Assembly: GCA_018650745.1 (NCBI GenBank)
Contig: JABIFK010000787.1
Span: 1-6,010, forward strand
Reading direction: 5' to 3'
Length of the DNA stretch: 6,010 bases
Origin: Candidatus Latescibacterota bacterium
GTDB taxonomy: Bacteria; Latescibacterota; UBA2968
A program made the translations under genes and the position numbers. Positions 1 through 6,010 of the stretch are shown one piece after another. A model generated the notes under the pieces. It was not told the DNA's origin and made no database searches. It saw only the letters and a program-made list of their open reading frames with translations. Positions within the stretch are counted from its first letter, which is position 1; the number at the start of each line of letters is the position of its first letter.

Positions 1-219
1 ACCCGCCGATCTATTCTTTTTAAATATGCAGGCAGAACATGTGCAAGAGGTGGGCCCTCACAAACTGTTGCCCCCCCAGAAATCTACTGGGATGAAAACA
101 TCGTGGAAGGCATGACACCTGAGGAATTATCCGTCATGTATGGTCCCTACTCCAACCACCGAGGTGCGGTCCCGTCTCTTGAAGTCACCGAAGACGGCAT
201 CGTCAAAATAGAAGCATAA
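1..219 (+). CDS. PhyH-family dioxygenase, C-terminal end only (runs off left edge)
   Basis: Reading frame 1 is open from the first base to a TAA at 217-219 and gives 72 residues. It starts with TRRSILFKYAGR, which aligns with ERRSVLYKYASR of the complete PhyH gene at 552-1430. It then keeps the family C-terminal pattern: MTPEELSVMYGPY against LTPEQQAVLYGPG, and PSLEVTEDGIVKIEA against PTLESDGQTVKIAE. The RR pair lies where Fe(II)/2-oxoglutarate oxygenases of this family place the arginine that binds the 2-oxoglutarate carboxylate (family knowledge). The middle section (ARGGPSQTVAPPEIYWDENIVEG) is clearly different from the downstream copies, so this is a distinct paralogue and not a recent duplicate. 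The catalytic part lies outside the window, so whether the gene is intact cannot be judged. It is probably the first gene of the tandem PhyH cluster. Confidence 0.8.
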   Translation, partial: TRRSILFKYAGRTCARGGPSQTVAPPEIYWDENIVEGMTPEELSVMYGPYSNHRGAVPSLEVTEDGIVKIEA

Positions 220-263
220 GAAACCAAAACGCAATACAATCAGAACAAGCAATATGCTCCCCC

Positions 264-521
264 TTACCCTGGAAAGGCAAAGGCAAACGCCGCTCTGTCC
301 TTTACAAATATGCATCTCGCGCTGCCAACCGAGCAGTGGGCAAACACTTTACACCACAACAACGCTATGGCAACTGGGTTAACGAACTCACACCCGCACA
401 ACAAGCCGTGCTCTATGGCCCAGGCATGCATCAAGGCGAAAAATCCGTCACCATGCCCACCTTAGAATCCGATGGCAAAACAGTGACTGTGACCGAAGGC
501 CCACTTAAACTATTTGGTTAA
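264..521 (+). pseudogene. PhyH-family gene fragment, C-terminal third only, no start codon
   Basis: The frame ending at TAA 519-521 reads LPWKGKGKRRSVLYKYASRAA at its left end and matches the C-terminal part of the complete PhyH gene from about residue 218 onward. Over 50 codons (288-437 against 1227-1376) I count 42 identical residues. The matching part begins just after the distal iron-ligand histidine of the family, so the whole catalytic core is missing. Similarity stops near 262, only about 40 bases after the stop of the upstream PhyH gene. The frame stays open further left, but that part looks unlike PhyH and has no ATG. A GTG at 336 codes for the conserved valine of AVGKHF and has no ribosome binding site. 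The tail (TVTEGPLKLFG) is slightly longer than in the complete gene. The best reading is a paralogue that lost about 215 N-terminal codons in one deletion. A short translated remnant is possible but unlikely. Confidence 0.75.
288..437 (+). repeat. Diverged direct repeat with 1227-1376 (PhyH C-terminal coding segment)
   Basis: These 150 bases align without gaps to 1227-1376 in the complete PhyH gene. By hand count 122 of 150 bases agree, with most differences at third codon positions or in eight substituted codons. The repeat reflects gene duplication, not a mobile element. It is long and similar enough to serve as a substrate for homologous deletion or gene conversion within the cluster. Confidence 0.7.
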
Positions 522-538
522 CCCAATTAAAAATCTTC

Positions 539-543
539 AGGAG
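539..543 (+). promoter_or_regulatory. Shine-Dalgarno site of the complete PhyH gene
   Basis: AGGAG lies 8 bases before the ATG at 552, inside the 30-base gap after the preceding fragment. It fixes the start at 552. No promoter is evident in this gap, so transcription probably comes from further upstream in the cluster. Confidence 0.75.
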
Positions 544-551
544 ATAAACCC

Positions 552-1430
552 ATGAGCAATCCACTTTATACTGTCTCAGATGAAGAAAAATACTTCTTCG
601 ATTTGCGAGGCTATCTCATTGTGCGTGGTGCACTCTCAGAAGCCGACATGGCAGAATGCAACGCCGCAATCGATCACCATGCTGACCAAATTAAAATGCG
701 ATCCATTGGAGAAGGCAGTTTGGCACGCGGCTCCAAAGCCCTCAAAGGCGAAGAAGGCCGCCGCGAACTCACGGGCATGCTCGGTTGGCCAGAACCCTAT
801 CGCCATCCCTTTCGTAAGATGCTCATCCATCCCGCCGTTGTCTCACGGCTCAATGAATTCAGTGGCAAAGGATTTCGCCTCGATCATGGCCCACTCCTGA
901 TCAGTGCCCAAAAGGGTGCCGAAGGCCACAGCCTACACGGTGCCGGTGAGCCCTTTAGCCAATCCGTCTGGTATCATCAACAAAATGGCAAAATCTTTTG
1001 CCGAGGCATTACGGTGGCTTGGCAACTCACCGACGTCAATCCCGGCGATGGCGGATTTGCCTGTGTGCCCGGTTCACACAAAACCGCCGAACCCACCCCC
1101 AGTGGCATCCGCTCTGTCGAAGACGACATGGGCCTGGTCTACCAACCCGAAATGAAAGCCGGCGATGTGCTCTTTTTTGCCGAAACGATGACCCATGGCA
1201 CATTGCCCTGGACCAGTGATGGTGAGCGTCGCTCAGTCCTTTACAAATATGCATCACGCGCTGCTGCACGTGCCGTGGGCAAACACTTTACCCCACAAGA
1301 ACGATATGGCGAGTGGGTCGATCAGCTCACACCCGAACAACAAGCCGTGCTCTACGGTCCTGGCGTTCACCATGGTAATCGCTTGCCCACCCTAGAATCT
1401 GACGGTCAAACTGTAAAAATCGCAGAATAA
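552..1430 (+). CDS. Phytanoyl-CoA dioxygenase (PhyH) family protein, complete
   Basis: This 292-residue protein is a predicted cytoplasmic, non-heme Fe(II)/2-oxoglutarate-dependent oxygenase of the PhyH family; its substrate cannot be read from the sequence. The N-terminus carries the usual family opening (YFFDLRGYLIVRGALS, residues 15-29). The double-stranded beta-helix core spans about residues 108-232. It includes YHQQNG (141-146), VAWQLTDVNPGDGGFACVPG (155-174) followed by SHK, KAGD (202-205) and THGTLPW (214-220). H142 and H215 are the likely iron-ligand histidines, and R226 or R227, 11-12 residues after H215, the likely 2-oxoglutarate anchor. An oddity is that the position two after H142 is Gln144, not the Asp of the classical HxD motif. 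The C-terminal extension (about 240-292) is shared with the neighbouring fragments. The start is supported by AGGAG 8 bases upstream, and the length is normal for the family. It is the only demonstrably complete member of the cluster here. Family membership is firm; activity and substrate are not known. Confidence 0.9.
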   Translation: MSNPLYTVSDEEKYFFDLRGYLIVRGALSEADMAECNAAIDHHADQIKMRSIGEGSLARGSKALKGEEGRRELTGMLGWPEPYRHPFRKMLIHPAVVSRLNEFSGKGFRLDHGPLLISAQKGAEGHSLHGAGEPFSQSVWYHQQNGKIFCRGITVAWQLTDVNPGDGGFACVPGSHKTAEPTPSGIRSVEDDMGLVYQPEMKAGDVLFFAETMTHGTLPWTSDGERRSVLYKYASRAAARAVGKHFTPQERYGEWVDQLTPEQQAVLYGPGVHHGNRLPTLESDGQTVKIAE

Positions 1431-1442
1431 AGAGAGACCATT

Positions 1443-1592
1443 ATGAATGCCAAAGAACGCTACGACTGAGATCTATGCGGGCATCTTGTATTACGCAACA
1501 TATTTTCACCCGAAGATATCCAAGCCGCCAACAAAGCCCTTGAATACTTAGGCGAAGTCATACAAAGTGATGACACAAGCCCAGAAATAGAG
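1443..1592 (+). pseudogene. PhyH-family gene fragment, N-terminal part with internal stop
   Basis: An ATG at 1443, 12 bases after the stop of the complete PhyH gene and preceded by a weak purine-rich site (AGAGAGA, 1431-1437), opens a frame reading MNAKERYD, then TGA at 1467-1469, then DLCGHLVLRNIFSPED. This matches the N-terminal signature of the neighbour (EEKYFFDLRGYLIVRGALSE). The TGA stands where the neighbour has Phe. Beyond it the frame continues as a plausible PhyH helix (IQAANKALEYLGEVIQ) up to about 1580. It then enters a pyrimidine-rich stretch with no PhyH features, and the convergent nuclease gene ends at 1645. The core and C-terminal domains are absent. The unit is therefore dead twice over, through a nonsense codon and a 3' truncation. 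TGA is the stop codon of the adjacent lipoprotein gene and occurs inside no intact gene here, so recoding is an unlikely explanation. The right end is approximate. Confidence 0.75.
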
Positions 1593-1644
1593 AGGCAGGG
1601 TTCCGTGTTCTTCCTCATTTTCCTTTTTCTCTACCCTTCCGTGA

Positions 1645-2661
1645 TCAGAACTTTAATATCGCCCAAACAGGTACGTGATCCGACGCAAAATCTCCTCGCG
1701 TCACATACTTCAAATCCCCCTCCTCAAAACGTATCTGCGACCGTTTGCCCACCACTGCCGAAGCACCTGTAAACACACCCCGATCCAGCACGCGATCTTT
1801 CAAATTTTGCGACACCAAAATCTGATCAAACAGAATGGCCTTCACCTTCACATCTTTCATGAAATCATATTTTTTGCCACGCCATTTGTTATTCTCTTCT
1901 CGCGCCCCCTTGACAACAGGATCAAATGTAGACGCCTTCAAATCATCATACAAATAGTTATATCCATAAGAACAATGATCCTGCTCCAACAAAGATTCCG
2001 TCACATTAAACAAAAACGTATCGGGCGTTTCATCAATACCGCCAACCGCATCTGCAGAACCATATTCCAAGATATTCACTGACTGATCGTCGGGGTTGTC
2101 GTTAAAGTCACCCATTAAAATCACCTCATCTTGCTTGACGCGGCTGTTTAAAAACTGCATCATCATGGTCGATGCCAATACGCGCCGTTCATCCGTTTCT
2201 ATACGCCCGCCCGACCGTGACTTGGCATGGTGAACCAATACTGTAAACAGCTGCCCAAACCCCTCAACTTGTGCTTCAAGCAAATCCCGTTTGCGCGGAA
2301 ACGCCCGATCGTGTACTTCCTCATGAAACACAGACCGAACCGTAAACGCCGACTTAACCGTCACAAACTCAAATGGCCGACGCACCGCAATGGCAAGCTC
2401 TTGCAATTCATCGTCATCATCCAAAATGCCAATTTCATATTCCTCAGGCAAAATATTCTCCAATGCCGCACGCGATTGTATCTCCTGAAACCCAATAAAA
2501 TCAGCATCCAATTCTCGAATCACCTGCTTTAAACGATCTCGCCTTGCATCCGAGATGCCATCATCCAACCAATAGATATTATACGTTGCCACCTTAATGC
2601 TTGTTGGCGGCGTACTGCATCCCACCAACAAAACCAAAACAAAAAACAAACCCCGTTTCAT
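1645..2661 (-). CDS. Endonuclease/exonuclease/phosphatase (EEP) family lipoprotein
   Basis: This 338-residue protein is predicted to be exported and lipid-anchored. Residues 1-14 form a signal peptide (MKRGLFFVLVLLVG) ending in the lipobox LVGC with C15; Ser follows, so in a Gram-negative cell it would be sorted to the outer membrane. The rest is a metal-dependent phosphodiesterase fold of the DNase I/exonuclease III superfamily. All key motifs are present in order: ATYNIYW with N28, GFQE with metal-binding E60, VHHAKSR (143-149), GDFNDNP (184-190) with D185 and N187, FDQILVS (278-284), and SDHVP (327-331) with D328 and H329. A catalytically competent hydrolase is therefore likely. The substrate may be extracellular nucleic acid or another phosphodiester and cannot be decided from the sequence. 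An in-frame TTG four codons earlier overlaps the ribosome binding site, so the ATG at 2661 is preferred. The gene ends with TGA, converges on the PhyH cluster, and is divided from smc by a terminator, so it is probably transcribed alone. Confidence 0.88.
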   Translation of the reverse strand: MKRGLFFVLVLLVGCSTPPTSIKVATYNIYWLDDGISDARRDRLKQVIRELDADFIGFQEIQSRAALENILPEEYEIGILDDDDELQELAIAVRRPFEFVTVKSAFTVRSVFHEEVHDRAFPRKRDLLEAQVEGFGQLFTVLVHHAKSRSGGRIETDERRVLASTMMMQFLNSRVKQDEVILMGDFNDNPDDQSVNILEYGSADAVGGIDETPDTFLFNVTESLLEQDHCSYGYNYLYDDLKASTFDPVVKGAREENNKWRGKKYDFMKDVKVKAILFDQILVSQNLKDRVLDRGVFTGASAVVGKRSQIRFEEGDLKYVTRGDFASDHVPVWAILKF

Positions 2662-2665
2662 GCAC

Positions 2666-2671
2666 ACCTCC
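2666..2671 (-). promoter_or_regulatory. Shine-Dalgarno site of the EEP lipoprotein gene
   Basis: On the minus strand GGAGGT lies 4 bases before the ATG at 2661. It overlaps an alternative TTG start at 2673, which decides in favour of the ATG and of a signal peptide beginning MKRG. Confidence 0.8.
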
Positions 2672-2761
2672 AAAACAAAATCAAAACCCAGTGCTTCACG
2701 AAAAGATCATAAACCACCTGATCAGCATCTTCTATCTGTTGGCCATTGTCCGAATGCCCAT

Positions 2762-2781
2762 TGGTCTATATCCATAGACCA
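2762..2781. repeat. Perfect 8-bp inverted repeat, possible operator or RNA hairpin
   Basis: TGGTCTAT (2762-2769) and ATAGACCA (2774-2781) are exact reverse complements separated by ATCC. The element lies about 100 bases upstream of the lipoprotein start and is not followed by a T run on either strand, so it is not a typical terminator. It could be a binding site for a dimeric regulator or a hairpin in the 5' leader. The regulator is unknown. Confidence 0.45.
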
Positions 2782-2866
2782 CAAAGCAGGCACAGGGACC
2801 TGCCCCAACAAAGCCTTACCGTCCAATATGTGTTTCTATTCATTTACTGAATATACACGTTCTCAT

Positions 2867-2902
2867 AAAAAAAAGCGACGGAGTAAACCGTCGCTTTTTT
2901 TT
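2867..2902 (-). terminator. Symmetrical intrinsic terminator downstream of smc
   Basis: A perfect GC-rich 7-bp stem, GCGACGG (2875-2881) paired with CCGTCGC (2888-2894), closes a 6-base loop. It is flanked by eight A (2867-2874) and eight T (2895-2902). On the minus strand it lies about 38 bases after the smc stop at 2940 and ends in a U run, as expected for a Rho-independent terminator. It would also work on the plus strand, although no plus-strand gene ends nearby. It separates smc transcription from the lipoprotein gene. Confidence 0.92.
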
Positions 2903-2939
2903 CACAAAATAATCTCTCGCGTCTGACCTCTCGCGATCC

Positions 2940-5900
2940 TTAATCGTCCGCCGGCACATCATCTGTCAACAAAGACACCTCAGCAGAAGGTTCATCATCC
3001 TTACCCATCTTCACAGACACCAACTTCGACACACCCGGTTCTTCCATCGTCACCCCGTGCAAAATTTCACCGGCTTCCATCGTGCGCTTGTTATGTGTCA
3101 CCACAATAAACTGTGACTGAGATGAAAACTTTTTCACCACCCGCACAAACCGATCCACATTCGCATCATCCAAAGGTGCATCGACCTCATCCAAAATACA
3201 AAATGGACTGGGTTTGACTTGATAAATGGCAAACAACAAAGCAATCGCTGTAAGGGCACGTTCACCACCTGAAAGCAAATTAATGCTCTGCAAGCGCTTG
3301 CCACCAGGTCGTGCCGAAATAACAATCGGAGCTTCCAAAGGATCTTCGTCGAGTGGCATGGTCAAGTCGGCTTCACCACCATCAAAAAAATCTTGAAACG
3401 TATTGTGAAAGTTTTCCCGAATGCGGCCAAATGTTTCCAAAAACCGTTGGCGAGCGGTGCGATCGACGCGTGTGATGGTGCGCTTCAATGTATCTTCCGC
3501 TTCCATCAAATCATCGCGCTGCGTGGTCAAAAATTCATACCGCTCTTTTTGCACATCGTATTCTTCCAAGGCCGCCAAGTTAACCGACCCCATACGCCGT
3601 AAACGTTCTTGCAGTTCAATAATCTTCTTATCCGTCATATCATCATTGAACTCAGGATCTTCGTATGATCCCAGCTCTGTTACATCCACATCATAATCGC
3701 GCTGAATCCGCTCAACAAGCGCATTACCACGCTCTTTCATCCGTGTAAGCTCAAGTTCGAGCTTATTAAGCTTTTCACGGTTTTGTGTCACCCGTCGGTT
3801 CTTTTCGCGCAATTCTTCTTCCACAGCCCGCGTGGCCATCATCAACTCATGTTGGTGTTGCGCTTGCTGATCGCGTTTTTGTTCAACCTGTGTCTGAACC
3901 TGATGTAAACCTTCAAGCTCAACCGATGCTGTACGAATGACCTCGTCCAATTCACCCTTGCGCTTGCCACTTTCTTCTCGCTCACCCGTCAACCGCTCCA
4001 TCTCACGGCTAATCGATGTTTGCTCTTGTGCCAAACGCTGCGCTTCTTGGCGCAAACCTTCTACACGTTCACGTGCCGAAGCAATTTCAACACGTCGTGC
4101 AGCAACCGTATCTTGGTGTGCCCGACGTTGTTGTTCTTGTTCACGCAACATATCATCGGCTTGTCGTACTTCATCTTCAAGCGCTTCACGGCGTTGGTCG
4201 TGTTCGGCAACCACCTTTTCACTTTCAGAAATCAAATTGCCCAACTCGGTTTCTCGTGTTGCCAACTGCATGGTTTCTTTTTCAAGTTCGGTCACCGCTT
4301 GTGCCTGACGACGCGCTTCATTTTCCGAATTTTGGCGATCGCGTTGCAACCCCGCACGCCGGTTTTGCAACTCAGACAATACCCTGTCATCGCTCTCAAT
4401 CTGAGTCACCAATTCATTAAACGCTTCCACCGTTGTCCGAATATCTTGCTCAAGCACTTCCAAACGATCACGGCTTTCTACAATACCCGATTCCAACCCT
4501 TCAATCTGCTGCATTCGGCCAATAAGACCCGATTCAGATTCTGCATCGGCACCACCATATACCGTGCCATCTGCGGCAAACACTTCACCATTGAGTGTCA
4601 CCACATCCACATGCACAGACCGCATGCCAGGGCTTACATCCAACGCGGTTTGAATATCGCGCACCACCAACGTGCGCCGCAACAAAGCCCGAACAGCTCC
4701 AGTCGCATCACGTGCACCCACAACCAAGTCAGAAGCACGACCAACAACACCATCATGGACAGGCACATCCCACAATATTCCAGAACCTTGTGCAACCCGT
4801 TCAAGAGGCAAAAAAGCCGCAGAACCATACCCGCCATCACGCAAATAATCTATTGCATCACGCGCGACATCGGTGCCTTCAACCACCAAACACTCCAGTG
4901 CCTGTCCCAAAGCACCCTCAATAGCCGCCACATGGTCAGCCTCAACGTCAATCAAGTCGGCAACCACACCTTTGATACGGTCGGCAAAGGGTGAATCAAC
5001 GGCCAAAGCACGCACACCTTTAGAATAACCTTCAAACCCTTCACGTAATTTTTGAAGCAATGCAATTTGCGCGTCGTCCGATTCAATGCGCGCACGCAAT
5101 CGATTACGGTCTTCAACCTGCTCATCTCGCTCTGTTTGCAAACGAGAACGCTCATCAATCCGATTCTGGCGCTGTTCTGAGCGTTCAGATAACTCACCTT
5201 CGAGGGTCACAATCTGTTCTTCTGCACGCTTGGCCACGTCATCGGCTTCCAATTGTCGAGCGGTTACGCGTTCAACATCTTCGTGTAACCGAGCCTGGCG
5301 ACTCAAAACACCTTCGCGATCAGCCTGCAACCGTTCCAACTGGCGCCCACGCTCACTGCTGTCGCGCAACAACCCCATCAACTGAGACTTTTGCTCATCC
5401 ACACGTGTGCGCCGTGCATCCAAATCATCTGTCAAAGACGATAAAACGGCCGTCTCTTCTTCGAGGGCGTGTTCATTGATCTTGAGTTTCTCAACCGCCT
5501 CACGCCCCCCTTGCTCTGCTGCTTCTTGGCCTTGGCGTGCATCACTTAATCGCACACCCAAATCTTCTTGTTGCCGATCTGCACGATCAATAAATGCATC
5601 CAAACTGCGCAATTCTTCACGCGCAATCAAAATCTGACTGTCTTTGGTATGTACCAAATCCACTTGACGTGAAACCTCAGCATTGGCTGCAGCCAATGCC
5701 TGCTCTTGATCGGCCAACTCAGCACGCGCTTCTTCCAAACGCGCTTCGAGCGTTTGCATATCTGTTTCAGAAACCTCAACATCTTCTTTTAAAAATATCA
5801 TTTCATCCAACATCGGTTTGGCCAAATCGGCCATCGAAAAATACCGATAGCGCGCCAACAAAACCTCAAGATTGTGCAATTCATCTGACACCGTCTTATA

Positions 5901-6010
5901 CAATCTGGCCTTGCGCTCTTGACGTTGCAAAGACGCCACTTGGCGCTCCACTTCACCAATAATATCATCAATGCGTTGCAAATCTTGTTGCACAGATAAC
6001 AAACGGTTCC
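2940..6010 (-). CDS. smc: Chromosome segregation protein SMC, partial (N-terminus beyond right edge)
   Basis: SMC is the ATPase core of the bacterial condensin (with ScpA and ScpB), which extrudes and organises chromosomal DNA. About 1,022 residues are present. Bacterial SMC is usually near 1,170-1,200 residues, so about 150-180 residues with Walker A lie outside. Numbering from the TTG leucine codon at 6000-6002, the order is: start of the N-terminal coiled coil (SVQQDLQRIDDIIGEVERQ, 3-21); long charged coiled coil to about 320; hinge at about 322-484 (GFEGYSKGVRAL, DGGYGSAAFLPLE, NGEVFAADGTVYGG); returning coiled coil to about 850; then the C-terminal ATPase head. The head has the signature LSGGERA (910-916), Walker B with D-loop FCILDEVDAPLDDAN (934-948), with D938 and E939, and the H-loop VVTHNKRTM with H970. 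An acidic tail of about 20 residues follows the head. The frame is uninterrupted and ends with TAA, and a strong terminator follows. Confidence 0.96.
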   Translation of the reverse strand, partial: NRLLSVQQDLQRIDDIIGEVERQVASLQRQERKARLYKTVSDELHNLEVLLARYRYFSMADLAKPMLDEMIFLKEDVEVSETDMQTLEARLEEARAELADQEQALAAANAEVSRQVDLVHTKDSQILIAREELRSLDAFIDRADRQQEDLGVRLSDARQGQEAAEQGGREAVEKLKINEHALEEETAVLSSLTDDLDARRTRVDEQKSQLMGLLRDSSERGRQLERLQADREGVLSRQARLHEDVERVTARQLEADDVAKRAEEQIVTLEGELSERSEQRQNRIDERSRLQTERDEQVEDRNRLRARIESDDAQIALLQKLREGFEGYSKGVRALAVDSPFADRIKGVVADLIDVEADHVAAIEGALGQALECLVVEGTDVARDAIDYLRDGGYGSAAFLPLERVAQGSGILWDVPVHDGVVGRASDLVVGARDATGAVRALLRRTLVVRDIQTALDVSPGMRSVHVDVVTLNGEVFAADGTVYGGADAESESGLIGRMQQIEGLESGIVESRDRLEVLEQDIRTTVEAFNELVTQIESDDRVLSELQNRRAGLQRDRQNSENEARRQAQAVTELEKETMQLATRETELGNLISESEKVVAEHDQRREALEDEVRQADDMLREQEQQRRAHQDTVAARRVEIASARERVEGLRQEAQRLAQEQTSISREMERLTGEREESGKRKGELDEVIRTASVELEGLHQVQTQVEQKRDQQAQHQHELMMATRAVEEELREKNRRVTQNREKLNKLELELTRMKERGNALVERIQRDYDVDVTELGSYEDPEFNDDMTDKKIIELQERLRRMGSVNLAALEEYDVQKERYEFLTTQRDDLMEAEDTLKRTITRVDRTARQRFLETFGRIRENFHNTFQDFFDGGEADLTMPLDEDPLEAPIVISARPGGKRLQSINLLSGGERALTAIALLFAIYQVKPSPFCILDEVDAPLDDANVDRFVRVVKKFSSQSQFIVVTHNKRTMEAGEILHGVTMEEPGVSKLVSVKMGKDDEPSAEVSLLTDDVPADD

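Larger units (their letters stand above)
2662..2866 (-). other. Non-coding leader region of the EEP lipoprotein gene
   Basis: This stretch of about 200 bases between the smc terminator and the lipoprotein start has no supportable gene on either strand. It must hold the lipoprotein gene's promoter, because the terminator blocks readthrough from smc. I see AT-rich hexamers on the minus strand, such as TATGAT about 45 bases before the ATG, but no convincing -35 partner. It also contains the inverted repeat at 2762-2781 and weaker dyads: GCAGG with CCTGC around 2785-2803, and GATCA with TGATC at 2705-2723. I do not recognise a known riboswitch. Confidence 0.45.

Noticed and set aside
127..315. 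Minus-strand open frame over the first two PhyH units
   Set aside because: It overlaps two clear PhyH-related coding frames on the other strand, and shows no family features.
1467..1469. TGA inside the fourth PhyH unit as a recoded sense codon
   Set aside because: The lipoprotein gene ends with TGA, and the complete PhyH gene and smc contain no in-frame TGA, with Trp encoded by TGG. The fragment is also truncated, so a dead gene explains it better.
1601..1643. Seven-base direct repeat TTCCGTG (1601-1607 and 1637-1643) as a target-site duplication
   Set aside because: The 29 bases between the copies hold no mobile-element sequence, and a 7-base match in a pyrimidine-rich stretch can arise by chance.
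2700..2725. TATGAT on the minus strand as the -10 box of the lipoprotein gene
   Set aside because: No -35-like hexamer lies at proper spacing, and the sigma-factor preferences of this organism are unknown, so I did not annotate a promoter.
2597..2926. Plus-strand open frame of 109 codons across the lipoprotein leader and terminator
   Set aside because: It starts inside the lipoprotein gene on the opposite strand, runs through the terminator hairpin, and encodes a Lys/Ser-rich sequence without a family signature.
4020..4994. Long plus-strand open frame (324 codons) opposite smc
   Set aside because: It is fully antisense to the smc hinge and coiled coil, has low-complexity composition and no recognisable domain. 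Its length follows from the smc codon pattern.

Overview
The window looks like chromosomal DNA from an uncultured bacterium of medium GC content. It holds three unrelated blocks. Block 1 is a tandem, same-strand cluster of phytanoyl-CoA dioxygenase-like (PhyH) genes, some intact and some decayed. Block 2 is an opposite-strand gene for a lipid-anchored endonuclease/exonuclease/phosphatase (EEP) enzyme. Block 3 is the C-terminal five-sixths or so of smc, the chromosome condensation ATPase, also on the minus strand. PhyH expansions are known in Poribacteria and related marine, sponge-associated or planctomycete-like lineages. That taxonomic hint is an inference from gene content only.

Region 1-1592 (+ strand) carries four PhyH units in a row. 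The first is the C-terminal end of a gene entering from the left (stop at 219). The second is a fragment without a start that keeps only the C-terminal third (about 264-521). The third is one complete gene of 292 codons with a good ribosome binding site (552-1430). The fourth is an N-terminal fragment, with start codon and weak ribosome binding site, broken by an in-frame TGA at codon 9 and losing PhyH similarity after about 45 codons (1443 to about 1592). The spacing is short (12-30 nt around the complete gene), which fits a former operon of paralogues that has lost parts by deletion.

Region 1593-1644 is a short pyrimidine-rich spacer between convergent genes; I see no terminator hairpin in it. 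Region 1645-2661 (- strand) encodes the EEP lipoprotein, with a signal peptide, a lipobox and all the expected catalytic motifs. Region 2662-2939 is non-coding. It holds the leader of the lipoprotein gene, a perfect 8-bp inverted repeat and a strong symmetrical terminator behind smc. Region 2940-6010 (- strand) is smc, open at the right edge. The Walker A half lies outside the window, but the hinge, signature motif, Walker B and H-loop are all present.

The three blocks show no obvious functional link. smc and the lipoprotein gene are separated by a terminator, and the PhyH cluster converges on the lipoprotein gene. I found no mobile element, CRISPR array, RNA gene or defence system. The most unusual part of the window is the decaying PhyH array.
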